A stretch of 64,000 nt of DNA from an uncultured Salinimicrobium sp. GTDB lineage: Bacteria > Bacteroidota > Bacteroidia > Flavobacteriales > Flavobacteriaceae. The notes beneath the pieces are model-generated. The model did no database searches. It had not been told where the DNA came from and saw only the letters and a list, made by a program, of their open reading frames with translations. Where the stretch lies: positions 1 to 64,000 of the forward strand of contig CAMPKA010000013.1 of the NCBI GenBank assembly GCA_946887075.1, given 5' to 3'. A program made the position numbers and the translations under genes. This document shows, piece by piece, positions 51,445-59,890 of this stretch; position 1 is the stretch's first letter, and each line of letters opens with the position of its first letter.

Positions 51445-52595
51445 TTTAAGGATGTTAAGGATGTCCCTCCAGAGAGCGCTACGGGAATAGCCACTGGAGC
51501 AAATCCGAATGTTTTTTCATAGGTCTTCATTGCGCTATGCTTGAAGGAATCCACGTCTTCCTTCCGGATCAGGTTTATGGTACAACCTCCAAATCCGCCT
51601 CCCATCATCCGGGAACCCAGGACCAATCCCGATTCCCGGGCATGATCCACAAGAAAGTCCAGTTCCTGGCAACTTACCTCGTATTCATACTGCAGGCCCT
51701 GGTGGGACTGGTACATCAGGTTCCCGAAAGTGGCGATATCCCTTTCCCTTATTGCTTTCACCGCCCGGAGGACGCGCTGGTTTTCCGAGATCACGTAATG
51801 GGCCCGGGAAAACTGCACCTCGCTCAGGAGTTCCTTCTGACTTTCGAGCATTGCCAGGTCCACATCTCTTAGAGAACTGATCCCTGGGAAGTTTTGCTGA
51901 AGCCGCTCAACAGCCGCTTCACATTCCTCCCTTCTCTTGTTGTACTCACTTCCGGCGAGATTGTGGGAAACTCCGGTATTGAGCAGGAGGATCTGGTATC
52001 CGGAAAAATCGACAGGAACAAAATCGATATCCATCGACCGGCAGTCCAGCAACATGAGATTTCCCTGGCGACTGAGCATGGAGGCAAACTGATCCATAAT
52101 ACCGCAGCGGGTGCCGACATAATTGTGTTCGGCGTCTCTGCAGAGGGTGGCCAGGGTTTTCCGGTCCATCCCAAGCTTGAAAAGATGATCAAGGCCAAAG
52201 GCGACCCCACACTCCAGAGCTGCAGAGGAACTCATTCCAGCTCCTGTCGGAAGTTCGCTCTCGATGAGGCAGTCGAATCCCGAAAGCGTTTTCCCGGCTG
52301 TCTGGATTTCAGAAACAACCCCCAGGATGAAATTTTCCCAGTCATTGGGGCTTCTGGTAATCTTTCCGAGTTCAAATGTAAAGGACCTGTCAATGGTCCT
52401 GCTGTAGACCGTGCAGCGCCCGTCACTGCCGTTTCTCCTCATTTCAACCCTTACGGCATGCTGGATGGCCGTCGGAAGAACAAATCCTTCGTTATAGTCT
52501 GTATGCTCGCCGATCAGGTTAATTCGTCCGGGTGAAAAGATACGCACCTCGGGTTCAAAACCGGAAAAGCGATCAACTTTTGTAGTTTTCTCCAA
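51441..52595 (-). CDS. galK: galactokinase
   Basis: 384 residues, GHMP kinase. Substrate motif 'GRINLIGEHTDY', ATP loop 'PTGAGMSSSAALE' and 'GGGFGGCTINL' are intact. It phosphorylates galactose at O1. The start is TTG (52595), forced because an in-frame stop lies just upstream and the first conserved motif is only ~20 residues in. First gene of galK-galT, with a -7 box (52609-52616) 13 nt upstream that overlaps a palindromic operator candidate. Confidence 0.95.
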   Translation of the reverse strand: MEKTTKVDRFSGFEPEVRIFSPGRINLIGEHTDYNEGFVLPTAIQHAVRVEMRRNGSDGRCTVYSRTIDRSFTFELGKITRSPNDWENFILGVVSEIQTAGKTLSGFDCLIESELPTGAGMSSSAALECGVAFGLDHLFKLGMDRKTLATLCRDAEHNYVGTRCGIMDQFASMLSRQGNLMLLDCRSMDIDFVPVDFSGYQILLLNTGVSHNLAGSEYNKRREECEAAVERLQQNFPGISSLRDVDLAMLESQKELLSEVQFSRAHYVISENQRVLRAVKAIRERDIATFGNLMYQSHQGLQYEYEVSCQELDFLVDHARESGLVLGSRMMGGGFGGCTINLIRKEDVDSFKHSAMKTYEKTFGFAPVAIPVALSGGTSLTSLK

Positions 52596-52608
52596 ATTTT
52601 ATTTTTGT

Positions 52609-52616
52609 CAAAGATA
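52609..52616 (-). promoter_or_regulatory. -7 box for galKT
   Basis: TATCTTTG on the minus strand. Its first base (52616) is also the edge of the inverted repeat at 52616-52640, so a bound regulator would cover the -33 to -14 region. Confidence 0.65.
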
Positions 52617-52640
52617 ATAAATGTAAAAAATACATTAATT
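52616..52640. promoter_or_regulatory. operator candidate between galK and the Nudix regulator
   Basis: AAT-A-AATGTA, A5, TACATT-A-ATT: an imperfect 25-bp inverted repeat with perfect 6-bp inner arms and matching outer ATs. It lies in the 80-nt divergent gap, between the two genes it would be expected to control, and abuts the galK -7 box. Repression by occlusion is the simple reading. Confidence 0.65.
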
Positions 52641-52675
52641 TTAGATAAGAAAAAATTTAACAGCGATAAAAGCAC

Positions 52676-53395
52676 ATGCAAAAGATGGAGGAGCTCCCGG
52701 TACAGCCCATAGATCTCTACAGGAAAAAGGACAGGATGTATGTCGCGGCTGACTGCATTATCTTTGGATTCGATTCCGGCAGCCTTAAACTCCTTCTTTT
52801 TAAGCGAAAGGTGGAGCCGCTCCGGGGACAATGGTCCCTGATCGGAAGCTTTGTTCATCTCGAAGAAAGCATTTCGGAGGCGGCCAGAAGGGTCCTGGCG
52901 GAGACCACGGGCCTGACAGAAGTATATATGGAACAGCTCAGGGTGTACGGAGAGGTGGATCGTGATCCGGGTTTCCGCTGTATCTCAGTGGGTTTTTACG
53001 CACTGATCAGGCTCGATGGTTATGACAAAAAGTTCCCTGATCAGTACGAGGCAGAATGGCATGAGGTGGAGGATCTCCCTCCCCTGATCCTGGATCATGA
53101 GCAGATGGTGAATGACGCTATGGAACAGCTAAAGCTCCGGGCACGCACACGCCCCATAGGGTTTGAACTACTTCCGGAGAAATTCACCATTCCGCAACTC
53201 CAGCTTCTTTATGAAGCGATCTATCGCGAAAAGCTGGATGCCCGGAATTTCAGAAAAAAGGTCCTGTCTCACAATGTTCTGATTCGACTTGAGGAGAAAG
53301 ACCGGGAATCCTCCAAGAGAGGGGCTTTTCTTTACAGATTCGATCGGCAGCATTACGATCGGCTGGTGGCTTCCGGATACCGTTTCGAAGTGTAG
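52676..53395 (+). CDS. Nudix-winged-helix transcriptional regulator (NrtR/AraR type), probable galactose regulator
   Basis: 239 residues: a Nudix domain (about 20-155) and a C-terminal winged helix (about 165-235, ending 'GAFLYRFDRQHYDRLVASGYRF'). The Nudix box is degenerate: where hydrolases have R-E-U-x-E-E-x-G, this has 'RVLAETTG', losing two of the three catalytic Glu. That is the state of AraR from Bacteroides, where the Nudix fold senses a sugar and does not hydrolyse. It is divergent from galKT, is the first gene of an operon with two beta-galactosidase-type enzymes, and faces a palindrome, so it likely senses galactose or a product of it. Confidence 0.85.
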   Translation: MQKMEELPVQPIDLYRKKDRMYVAADCIIFGFDSGSLKLLLFKRKVEPLRGQWSLIGSFVHLEESISEAARRVLAETTGLTEVYMEQLRVYGEVDRDPGFRCISVGFYALIRLDGYDKKFPDQYEAEWHEVEDLPPLILDHEQMVNDAMEQLKLRARTRPIGFELLPEKFTIPQLQLLYEAIYREKLDARNFRKKVLSHNVLIRLEEKDRESSKRGAFLYRFDRQHYDRLVASGYRFEV

Positions 53396-53417
53396 CGTCC
53401 TGCGACAATCTTAAAGT

Positions 53418-55778
53418 ATGAAGCAAATTTTGATAGCAGCAATGGTGGCTTTATTTGCTGCCGGGTGCCAGAACACCGGGGAGTCCTCTTCGAAGGTTTC
53501 GGGAAGAGAACAGGTGAACTTTGGCTATGACTGGGAATTTAGGCGCCTTGAGGATCCGGAATTCCCGGAGGGGAAATGGAATTCCATCTTCATACCCCAT
53601 ATCGTCAGGGAGGAACCCCTCATCGTCAATGACCAGTGGCAGGGAATTTCCCTTTACCGGAAGAATTTCGAGTACGTGCCAGCGCCGGACCGGAAATGGT
53701 TCCTGAAATTCGAGGGAGTTATGCAGGAGGCCAGGCTGCTGATAAACGACAGCCTTGTACGTGTCCATAAAGGCGGGTATCTTCCTTTTATCGTGGACAT
53801 GACTCCATACCTGCACCAGGGAAAAAATCTGGTGGAGATAAGGGTGATCAATGTCGATGACAGCACCATACCTCCGGGAAAACCTCTGAAAGAGCTGGAT
53901 TTCAACTATTACGGCGGAATATACAGACCGATCTCCCTGATCAAGACGAATTCCATTTACATCACGGATGCTATGGAAGCGTCCGCAGAGGGGAAGGGGG
54001 GAGTGCTTGTCCATTTTTCGGATGTTTCACGCGATACCGCCCGGGGAATCATCAGGACCCATGTCCGAAACGATGGGAGCAGCGGCAAGGAAATCCGGCT
54101 AAGGGTATCGTTTCAAGGGAAAGGCAGTCCCTACTCCCTGGACAGTGACCGGTTTTACTTAAAGGCAGGGAGGGACACTGCCATTGTTCTTCCCCTGCGG
54201 ATCCCGGCACCAAACTTGTGGGCTCCGGATCATCCGGAGCTGTATCAGGTCGGGGTCACTCTTCTACAAGCGGAAAAGATGATGGATTCTGTCGGATTCC
54301 GCACGGGGATCAGAACGATCCGGTTATCCGATACCGCTTTTTATCTCAATGGGAAAAATATATTCCTAAATGGAACGAATCGACACCAGGAGTATCCCTA
54401 CATCGGGTATGCGATTTCCGAGAGGGCAAACTTTCGGGATGCCTATAAGATCAAGGAAGCCGGCTTTAATATGGTGAGACTGTCGCATTATCCGCAGGGT
54501 CCTACCTTTCTGGAGGCATGTGATGCACTGGGTCTGCTCGTGATGAATTGCATGCCGGGCTGGCAGTACTTCGGCAAGGAGGGCTTTCAGGCCAGGGCGC
54601 TACAGGATATAAGGGAAATGGCGCGCAGAGACAGAAACCACCCCAGTGTGGTATTTTGGGAAAATTCCCTGAACGAGTCCCCGATGACCCCTGAGTTCAT
54701 CCAAAAAGCCAATCTGGTCCTACATGAGGAATTGCCTTTTCCCGATACCTTTAGTGCCGGGTGGATCGATCATCCGGCCTATGATCTCTTTACCCCGGCC
54801 AGGCAACACGCCAAACCACCCCATTACTGGAGCAGGTATGACAGGCCTGGCCGGCCGCTGTTTATCGCGGAGTATGGGGACTGGGGATATTATGCCCAAA
54901 ACGCGGGTTTTAATCAGACGGCCTTTCACGATCTTCAACCGGAAGCCAGGACGAGCCGGCAGCTCAGGGGACACGGCGAAAAAAGACTTTTGCAGCAAGC
55001 CCTGAACTTTCAGGAATCCTTCAATTCAAACCTGAAAGGGGAACAGACCATAGGGATGGCCAACTGGTTGATGTTCGACTATAACAGGGGGTATGCTGAT
55101 GATATTGAAGCTTCTGGGATCTCCGATATTTTCCGGATTCCGAAGTTCACTTATTATTTTTACAAAAGCCAGAAAAAAGCGGCCCCCGGCCCTTTTTCGG
55201 GCCCCATGGTCTATATCGCCAGCTACTGGACCAAAGATTCTTTCAGGAAAATCCGGGTGTTTACCAATACAGAGGAGGTAAGGCTCTATCTCAACGGAGA
55301 ACTGATCGGAACCAGGGCTCCGGAACGGGACCGGTTTTCGGATGAACTACCTCATCCCCCTGTGCATTTCGAATTGGCAGAATACATCCCCGGCACCTTA
55401 AGGGCGGTCGGAGTAGTTGATGGAAAAGAGGTAGCGGATCATGTGGTGAGCACTCCGCTGGAGCCGGAGAAAATCGATCTTTCCATTGATATTTCTGGCA
55501 AACCGATTGCGCAGGACGCCCCTGATGTGATCTTTGTTTACGCCAAGGTAAAAGATAAGCAAGGGACAATAATTCCCGATGCTACAAATGAAATTTTCTT
55601 TGAAATAATCGGTTCAGGACGAGGGGCCGAGATCATTGGAAGGAATCCCGTTCCGGCTGAAGCTGGAATCGCGACAGTTTTGCTCAGGACGAAATCCCTG
55701 ATGGAGGATATCACCATAAGAGCCTCCGCTAAAGGGCTTGGTGGAGCTGAGCTCATCATTGAAAAACAACAGCCATGA
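53418..55778 (+). CDS. GH2-family beta-galactosidase-like lipoprotein
   Basis: 786 residues. Lipobox 'LFAAGCQ' with Cys17; Gln-Asn follow, so no surface-export signal and a periplasmic face is likely. Then the GH2 order: sugar-binding jelly roll (about 35-190), immunoglobulin-like domain (about 190-300), TIM barrel (about 300-600) with acid/base Glu420 in 'SLNES' and nucleophile Glu485 in 'FIAEYGDWG', and a C-terminal Ig-like domain. GH2 members cleave beta-galactosides, beta-mannosides or beta-glucuronides; the gal context favours beta-galactosides. Gap to the regulator is 22 nt. Confidence 0.9.
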   Translation: MKQILIAAMVALFAAGCQNTGESSSKVSGREQVNFGYDWEFRRLEDPEFPEGKWNSIFIPHIVREEPLIVNDQWQGISLYRKNFEYVPAPDRKWFLKFEGVMQEARLLINDSLVRVHKGGYLPFIVDMTPYLHQGKNLVEIRVINVDDSTIPPGKPLKELDFNYYGGIYRPISLIKTNSIYITDAMEASAEGKGGVLVHFSDVSRDTARGIIRTHVRNDGSSGKEIRLRVSFQGKGSPYSLDSDRFYLKAGRDTAIVLPLRIPAPNLWAPDHPELYQVGVTLLQAEKMMDSVGFRTGIRTIRLSDTAFYLNGKNIFLNGTNRHQEYPYIGYAISERANFRDAYKIKEAGFNMVRLSHYPQGPTFLEACDALGLLVMNCMPGWQYFGKEGFQARALQDIREMARRDRNHPSVVFWENSLNESPMTPEFIQKANLVLHEELPFPDTFSAGWIDHPAYDLFTPARQHAKPPHYWSRYDRPGRPLFIAEYGDWGYYAQNAGFNQTAFHDLQPEARTSRQLRGHGEKRLLQQALNFQESFNSNLKGEQTIGMANWLMFDYNRGYADDIEASGISDIFRIPKFTYYFYKSQKKAAPGPFSGPMVYIASYWTKDSFRKIRVFTNTEEVRLYLNGELIGTRAPERDRFSDELPHPPVHFELAEYIPGTLRAVGVVDGKEVADHVVSTPLEPEKIDLSIDISGKPIAQDAPDVIFVYAKVKDKQGTIIPDATNEIFFEIIGSGRGAEIIGRNPVPAEAGIATVLLRTKSLMEDITIRASAKGLGGAELIIEKQQP

Positions 55779-58363
55779 AAAAGCTATGCCACGGCCAGCT
55801 GGCCGGTCTCCTCTTTTTTACCATGATTCCGTTGACGGTATGGTCCCAGGTAAATTCTTCCAAAGGGTCTGCCTTTGTGGACAGCCTCGGGGTTATCAGA
55901 TGGGAAAACGGTTCAGAGGTAAAGGGTTTCGGGGTCAACTATTCCGTACCCTTTGCCCATGCTTATCGGGTGGGAAAGACCCTGGGGGTGAATCTCCGGG
56001 AGGCAATTGACCGGGACGTTTACCATTTTTCCCGGCTGGGATTTGACCTATACCGGCTCCATATCTGGGACACGGAGATCAGCGATGAACAAGGTAACCT
56101 TCTGGAGAATGAACATTTGGACCTGTTCGATTACCTCATCCACAAGCTGAAGGAGCGGAAAATCAATTTCATCCTGACCCCGATCGCCTACTGGGGGAAT
56201 GGATGGCCTGAACCCGATGAGGATACCCCTGGCTTTTCCGACAGATATGGCAAAGCCGGCAGCCTGACGGATCCAGGGGCAATAAGGGCGCAACAGCGTT
56301 ATCTCACCCAATTCCTTAACCACGTGAATCCCTACACCGGGAAAGCCTACAAGGAGGAACCCAATCTCATCGCGTTGGAGATCAGTAATGAACCTCATCA
56401 TCGCGGAACACCTGCAAGTGTCACCGCCTTTATCGACGAGATGGTTTCCGCGATCCGCTCAACAGGTACAGAAAAACCCATCTTCTATAACGCGAGCCAC
56501 AGCATATATTTGGCCCCTGCCTATGCAGCGGCAGAGATACAGGGTGGCACCTTCCAATGGTATCCTACCGGGCTGGGATTCGGGGAGGAACTTTCCGGAA
56601 ACCTGCTGCCCAATGTGGATATCTATCGCATTCCGTTTGATTCGCTTTGGAGACAGGAGGGTTTGGCCAAGATCGTTTATGAGTTCGATGCAGCGGATAT
56701 GATGAAGTCATACATGTATCCCGCAATGGCAAGAAGTTTTCGGGAGGCGGGGATACAATTGGCCACCCATTTCGCCTACGATCCTACCTATATGGCTTTT
56801 GCCAATACAGAGTACAATACGCACTACATGAACCTGGCCTATACTCCCGCGAAGGCCCTTGGTTTGATGATCAGCGGCAGAATCTTTCATGAACTTCCTA
56901 TGTATCGGGACCAGGGAAGCTATCCCCAAAATATGAGCTTCGGAGACTTCAGAATCGACCCGGAAAATGATCTGGCAGAGTATATTTCCGGGAAGGAATT
57001 TATCCATACCAACAATACCCCGTCCACGCCAGAGGATATCGAAGCACTGAACCTGGTTGCAGGTGCAGGTTCTTCCCCTATAGTGGCATACGATGGAACC
57101 GGCGCCTATTTTCTGAACAAACTTAGGGACGGGCTATGGCGCTTGGAATTGCTGCCCGATGCTGTCCTGGTTGACAACCCCTTTGGAAGAAACAGTCTTA
57201 AAAGAGCTGTGGCAGTCATCCAGCATATGGAGCGGAAGATGACGATCCAGCTTCCTGACCTGGGGGATTCCTTCTTTGTTCGTGGAATCAACCGCGACAA
57301 TAAGCTGGACACCCAGGCTTCCGATGGGGCTTTCCTGGTCGTTCCGGGTACCTATCTTCTCAGTAAAAGCCAGAACGAGGCTGTGAAGGAGCTTTCCGGA
57401 TGGAGCAGGGAGGAGCTCACTGCCTATGCGGCCCCTGAACCGACGGTCAACAGGACCCATCTGGTTCACGATCCCGTTCCTGTAGCAGGAGAGGGATCGG
57501 ATCTACATATTTCTGCCCGGATAGTCTCAGATGAGGCTATTCAGAAGGTGGCTGCCTGGCTTCGGAACGGAAATTCTTACCAGGTCCTCGATCTTCGACC
57601 CGACTCCCCGTACCTGTTCAGGGGAAAAGTTCCGGATACCCTCCTTCGGAAGGGATATCTGGAGTACAGGATCATCGTCACTACCGAAGACCAGTCGGTG
57701 ACTTTCCCGGGAGCGGTTCCCGGAAATCCCGGGCAATGGGATTTCAGCGGTCCCGACCCCTATAGTACCACAATAGTCGGACCGGAACGTCCTCTGTATC
57801 TTTTCAGGGCCTTCAGCGATACTAAGACCATAGTGGGACCCTGGCGAGAAGGTAACAGGAAAGTTCCTGCGACTGACCCTGGGGAGGCTGAATATCAGGT
57901 GCACCTGGAAAAACTCTTCGAAAAAGACGTGGAAAATCCTAATGCCGAGCCGATTTATGACTATAGTTTCAGATTTAATTTTCGTGACAGGATCAGAGGG
58001 AGAAGCCCGGAACTTGAGGAAAAAAATTATCTCGTTCTAAAAGCGCGGTCTCTGATGGATCATAAAGTTCCGCTACAAGTCGCCCTGGTCCAAAAGGACG
58101 GGAGTTCCTTCGGCAGGATCCTGGAGCTCAGCCCGGAAATCAGGGAATACAAAATTAAGATCAGGGAACTCAAACGGGTACCGACGGTGATCCTGCCCCG
58201 TCCGTACCCGACATTCCTGCCCTATTTTTTTAAATCCGAGTCCGCGGAGGAGTTTCGCCTTCAGGGTAGCGAAGCGCTTCAGTTTTCCATAGGTCCGGGG
58301 CTGAATGCCCATCAGGTCCATCAGCCTCAGGGTGTAGGTATCATTTCAGTCCGACTGGAATAG
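55775..58363 (+). CDS. large secreted clan GH-A-type glycoside hydrolase (unassigned family)
   Basis: 862 residues; signal peptide ending near 'VWSQ'. A TIM-barrel part (about 30-420) shows the GH-A pattern: acid/base Glu206 in 'LEISNEPHH' after strand 4 and a likely nucleophile Glu303 in 'IVYEFDAADM' after strand 7. The rest has beta-rich regions, one near 540-640 and a C-terminal jelly-roll-like part (about 670-862) that may bind carbohydrate. It resembles GH5/GH147-type enzymes, and GH147 contains beta-galactosidases, but I cannot place it with certainty. Its ATG overlaps the GH2 stop (ATGA). It ends 18 nt from the convergent amylase. Confidence 0.8.
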   Translation: MKKLCHGQLAGLLFFTMIPLTVWSQVNSSKGSAFVDSLGVIRWENGSEVKGFGVNYSVPFAHAYRVGKTLGVNLREAIDRDVYHFSRLGFDLYRLHIWDTEISDEQGNLLENEHLDLFDYLIHKLKERKINFILTPIAYWGNGWPEPDEDTPGFSDRYGKAGSLTDPGAIRAQQRYLTQFLNHVNPYTGKAYKEEPNLIALEISNEPHHRGTPASVTAFIDEMVSAIRSTGTEKPIFYNASHSIYLAPAYAAAEIQGGTFQWYPTGLGFGEELSGNLLPNVDIYRIPFDSLWRQEGLAKIVYEFDAADMMKSYMYPAMARSFREAGIQLATHFAYDPTYMAFANTEYNTHYMNLAYTPAKALGLMISGRIFHELPMYRDQGSYPQNMSFGDFRIDPENDLAEYISGKEFIHTNNTPSTPEDIEALNLVAGAGSSPIVAYDGTGAYFLNKLRDGLWRLELLPDAVLVDNPFGRNSLKRAVAVIQHMERKMTIQLPDLGDSFFVRGINRDNKLDTQASDGAFLVVPGTYLLSKSQNEAVKELSGWSREELTAYAAPEPTVNRTHLVHDPVPVAGEGSDLHISARIVSDEAIQKVAAWLRNGNSYQVLDLRPDSPYLFRGKVPDTLLRKGYLEYRIIVTTEDQSVTFPGAVPGNPGQWDFSGPDPYSTTIVGPERPLYLFRAFSDTKTIVGPWREGNRKVPATDPGEAEYQVHLEKLFEKDVENPNAEPIYDYSFRFNFRDRIRGRSPELEEKNYLVLKARSLMDHKVPLQVALVQKDGSSFGRILELSPEIREYKIKIRELKRVPTVILPRPYPTFLPYFFKSESAEEFRLQGSEALQFSIGPGLNAHQVHQPQGVGIISVRLE

Positions 58364-58381
58364 CTGGATATGGATCGGTAA

Positions 58382-59827
58382 TCATTCCATTACTGACCAG
58401 ATGGAGTATCCGTCGGCCGGAGCTTCGAGAACCGCCGTCCCAGTGGCATCCGTTTTTACCACCCGGTCGGTACTCAGGCTGTAATCCATCAGGGATCTGT
58501 TGTTCCAGCCGGTCTGCACAGTTCGTCTTCTGGTCGCACTGTCCGTACTGATATAGAGGATAAGGCCGGGGTTCGAGGCATTGCCCTTCCTTTGCATCAC
58601 GTATTCGTCCTCATCCGAATAAAGCACCTCCACCGGCCCCGTAGCCAGCGTGTTATGAATTAGAATGAGCCTTTTGATCTTCTCCTTGAAATCAGCGTTC
58701 TCATAATCCGAATAAAAGATGGTGGGATAACCGGGATGGGTCAGGATAAAGGCATAAGCCTGCAGTTTGTTATCGGTCTCGATCCTGTTGTCTTCGTGGG
58801 TATCCTTCTCGGTATCATGGTTGGCTGTAAAGGTCACAGCCTTATCAGGATAAGTCTGCCACAGCATGTTTCTGGTCAGGTAGGTAAGATCATCAAACCT
58901 GTCAAAGGCTTCCTCCAGTTTGTAAAAGGTGGCAAAGTCAAAAACACCGCTCCCGGTGGCCTCCACATAATCTTCCAGCACCTCTGCATCCCCGTTCCAG
59001 AGTTCAGCGACTGAAAAACCTCCGACCTCATCAAGCCATTCCTTTACCACCCACGGCTCATAGCCCAGGACATAGTCAAATCGCCAGCCATCGAAACCCA
59101 TTTCATTCATGTAGTACTTGGCGACGGAATTCTCATTCTCCCAAAGCCATCCCTGAACGTATTCCTGGTTATGGTCCAGATTGGTCTCCTCGTAAAAAAG
59201 GCTGCCCTCGTCATAAGGACTTGTGCTGTTGGGATAAAAATTTTCGTAGTTCCTGTTAAACAGCCCTGAGGCATTGCCATGGGTTTCATCAAACAGTGTA
59301 TAGGTCATCTTGTCCCGGTATGGGTTGTATTCGAGGCCGCCCCCGGAATTATGATTGATCACGATATCGGCGATAACCTCGACTTCATTATCATGGGCTG
59401 TGGCAATCAGGTTTTCCAGCTCTTCCCTGGAACCAAACCGGGTTTCCACGGTTCCGTGCTGGTTGAAATTTCCAAAATCGAAATAGTCGGAGACATCATA
59501 CCCCATGGAGTACCCCCCGGATTGTCCTTTGGTGGCCACTGGAAGCCAGATCCTGTCAATTCCTGCATCTGCCCAATCGTCAACTTTGTCGGCAAGAAGA
59601 TCCCACCATTCGAATCTCGGTTCCACATCCCAATAAAAGGCCTGCATCATGACCCCTGACCCGTTGTCATAGGAGGCTAAATCAAGAGGTTCGGGCTCTT
59701 CCACAGGCGGCTCAACCCCTCCTCCGTTCCCCGGATCGGGAGGCCCGTCAGGGGTCTCATCCTTGGAGCATGAGAAAATGGTCAGCATTGCCAGCAGGAG
59801 AGGAAGTATACATTTTTTCTTTTTCAT
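58382..59827 (-). CDS. GH13 alpha-amylase, surface lipoprotein
   Basis: 481 residues. Lipobox 'TIFSCS', Cys20, followed by K-D-E, a good surface-export signal, then a Pro/Gly/Glu linker (24-48). The (beta/alpha)8 domain has all GH13 catalytic residues: nucleophile Asp251 in 'GWRFDYV', acid/base Glu275 in 'VAELW', and Asp338 in 'TANHDTEK', plus 'DIVINHN'. A C-terminal beta domain follows. It should cut starch or related alpha-glucans outside the cell, feeding the SusCD pair. It lies 63 nt after susE, beyond a terminator. Confidence 0.95.
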   Translation of the reverse strand: MKKKKCILPLLLAMLTIFSCSKDETPDGPPDPGNGGGVEPPVEEPEPLDLASYDNGSGVMMQAFYWDVEPRFEWWDLLADKVDDWADAGIDRIWLPVATKGQSGGYSMGYDVSDYFDFGNFNQHGTVETRFGSREELENLIATAHDNEVEVIADIVINHNSGGGLEYNPYRDKMTYTLFDETHGNASGLFNRNYENFYPNSTSPYDEGSLFYEETNLDHNQEYVQGWLWENENSVAKYYMNEMGFDGWRFDYVLGYEPWVVKEWLDEVGGFSVAELWNGDAEVLEDYVEATGSGVFDFATFYKLEEAFDRFDDLTYLTRNMLWQTYPDKAVTFTANHDTEKDTHEDNRIETDNKLQAYAFILTHPGYPTIFYSDYENADFKEKIKRLILIHNTLATGPVEVLYSDEDEYVMQRKGNASNPGLILYISTDSATRRRTVQTGWNNRSLMDYSLSTDRVVKTDATGTAVLEAPADGYSIWSVME

Positions 59828-59849
59828 GTTGTTGATTTAAGGGTAAAAA

Positions 59850-59873
59850 AAAGGCTGCGGTAAGGCAGCCTTT
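59850..59873 (-). terminator. intrinsic terminator between susE and the amylase
   Basis: AAAGGCTGC and GCAGCCTTT form a perfect 9-bp stem with a 6-nt loop; on the minus strand T8 follows directly. The strongest intrinsic terminator in the window. The amylase then needs readthrough or its own promoter. Confidence 0.85.
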
Positions 59874-59890
59874 CAATTGGAGTTAATCGG

